From Actinomycetota bacterium (lineage in GTDB: Bacteria; Actinomycetota; Humimicrobiia; Humimicrobiales; Humimicrobiaceae): a stretch of DNA of 6,876 bases. The position numbers and the translations under genes were made by a program. Every line of letters begins with the position of its first letter. Position 1 is the first letter of the stretch. Below are positions 6,876-6,876 of this stretch, in pieces. The stretch covers positions 1-6,876 of the forward strand of contig JACVJB010000043.1 in the NCBI GenBank assembly GCA_015711775.1. Direction: 5' to 3'. Under the pieces are notes generated by a model. It worked only from the letters and a program-made list of their open reading frames with translations. It ran no database searches and had not been told where the DNA came from.

Positions 6876-6876
6876 T

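Overview
This window is a bacterial glycogen (alpha-1,4/1,6-glucan) metabolism locus. Four genes fill almost all of it. Three run leftward as a tight gene string: glgB (branching enzyme), then a GH57-type glycoside hydrolase with a long C-terminal extension of the DUF3536 kind, then the first 194 codons of malQ (4-alpha-glucanotransferase), cut by the left edge. The fourth, glgA (glycogen synthase), runs rightward and is complete, ending one base before the right edge. The only sizeable non-coding stretch is the 161-bp divergent gap between glgB and glgA.

Layout: 1-583 malQ 5' part (minus); 584-597 spacer; 598-3216 GH57/DUF3536 protein (minus); 3217-3228 spacer; 3229-5196 glgB (minus); 5197-5357 divergent promoter region; 5358-6875 glgA (plus). 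The 12- and 14-bp spacers point to a single glgB-GH57-malQ transcript. The divergent gap holds a good sigma70-type promoter and Shine-Dalgarno site for glgA, a 15-bp dyad touching the glgA -35 box, and a weaker candidate promoter for glgB that would give a leaderless or nearly leaderless message.

How the genes work together: GlgA extends alpha-1,4 chains from ADP-glucose (bacterial GT5 type), GlgB adds alpha-1,6 branches, and MalQ moves maltooligosaccharide segments between chains. The GH57/DUF3536 protein keeps the GH57 catalytic signatures and sits between the branching and disproportionating enzymes, so it probably acts on the same alpha-glucan, but its reaction cannot be read from the sequence. 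No glgC, glgP or glgX lies in the window.

Organism: a bacterium, judged from the bacterial-type GlgA/GlgB, the sigma70-like promoter and the operon layout. The DNA looks AT-leaning, with many ATA (Ile), AGA/AGG (Arg) and AAA codons; GC content was not computed. The phylum cannot be assigned. An uncultured anaerobe from a poorly sampled lineage is possible but is only a guess. No mobile element, CRISPR array, RNA gene or clear terminator was seen. Apart from the uncharacterised GH57/DUF3536 enzyme, this is ordinary core metabolism.
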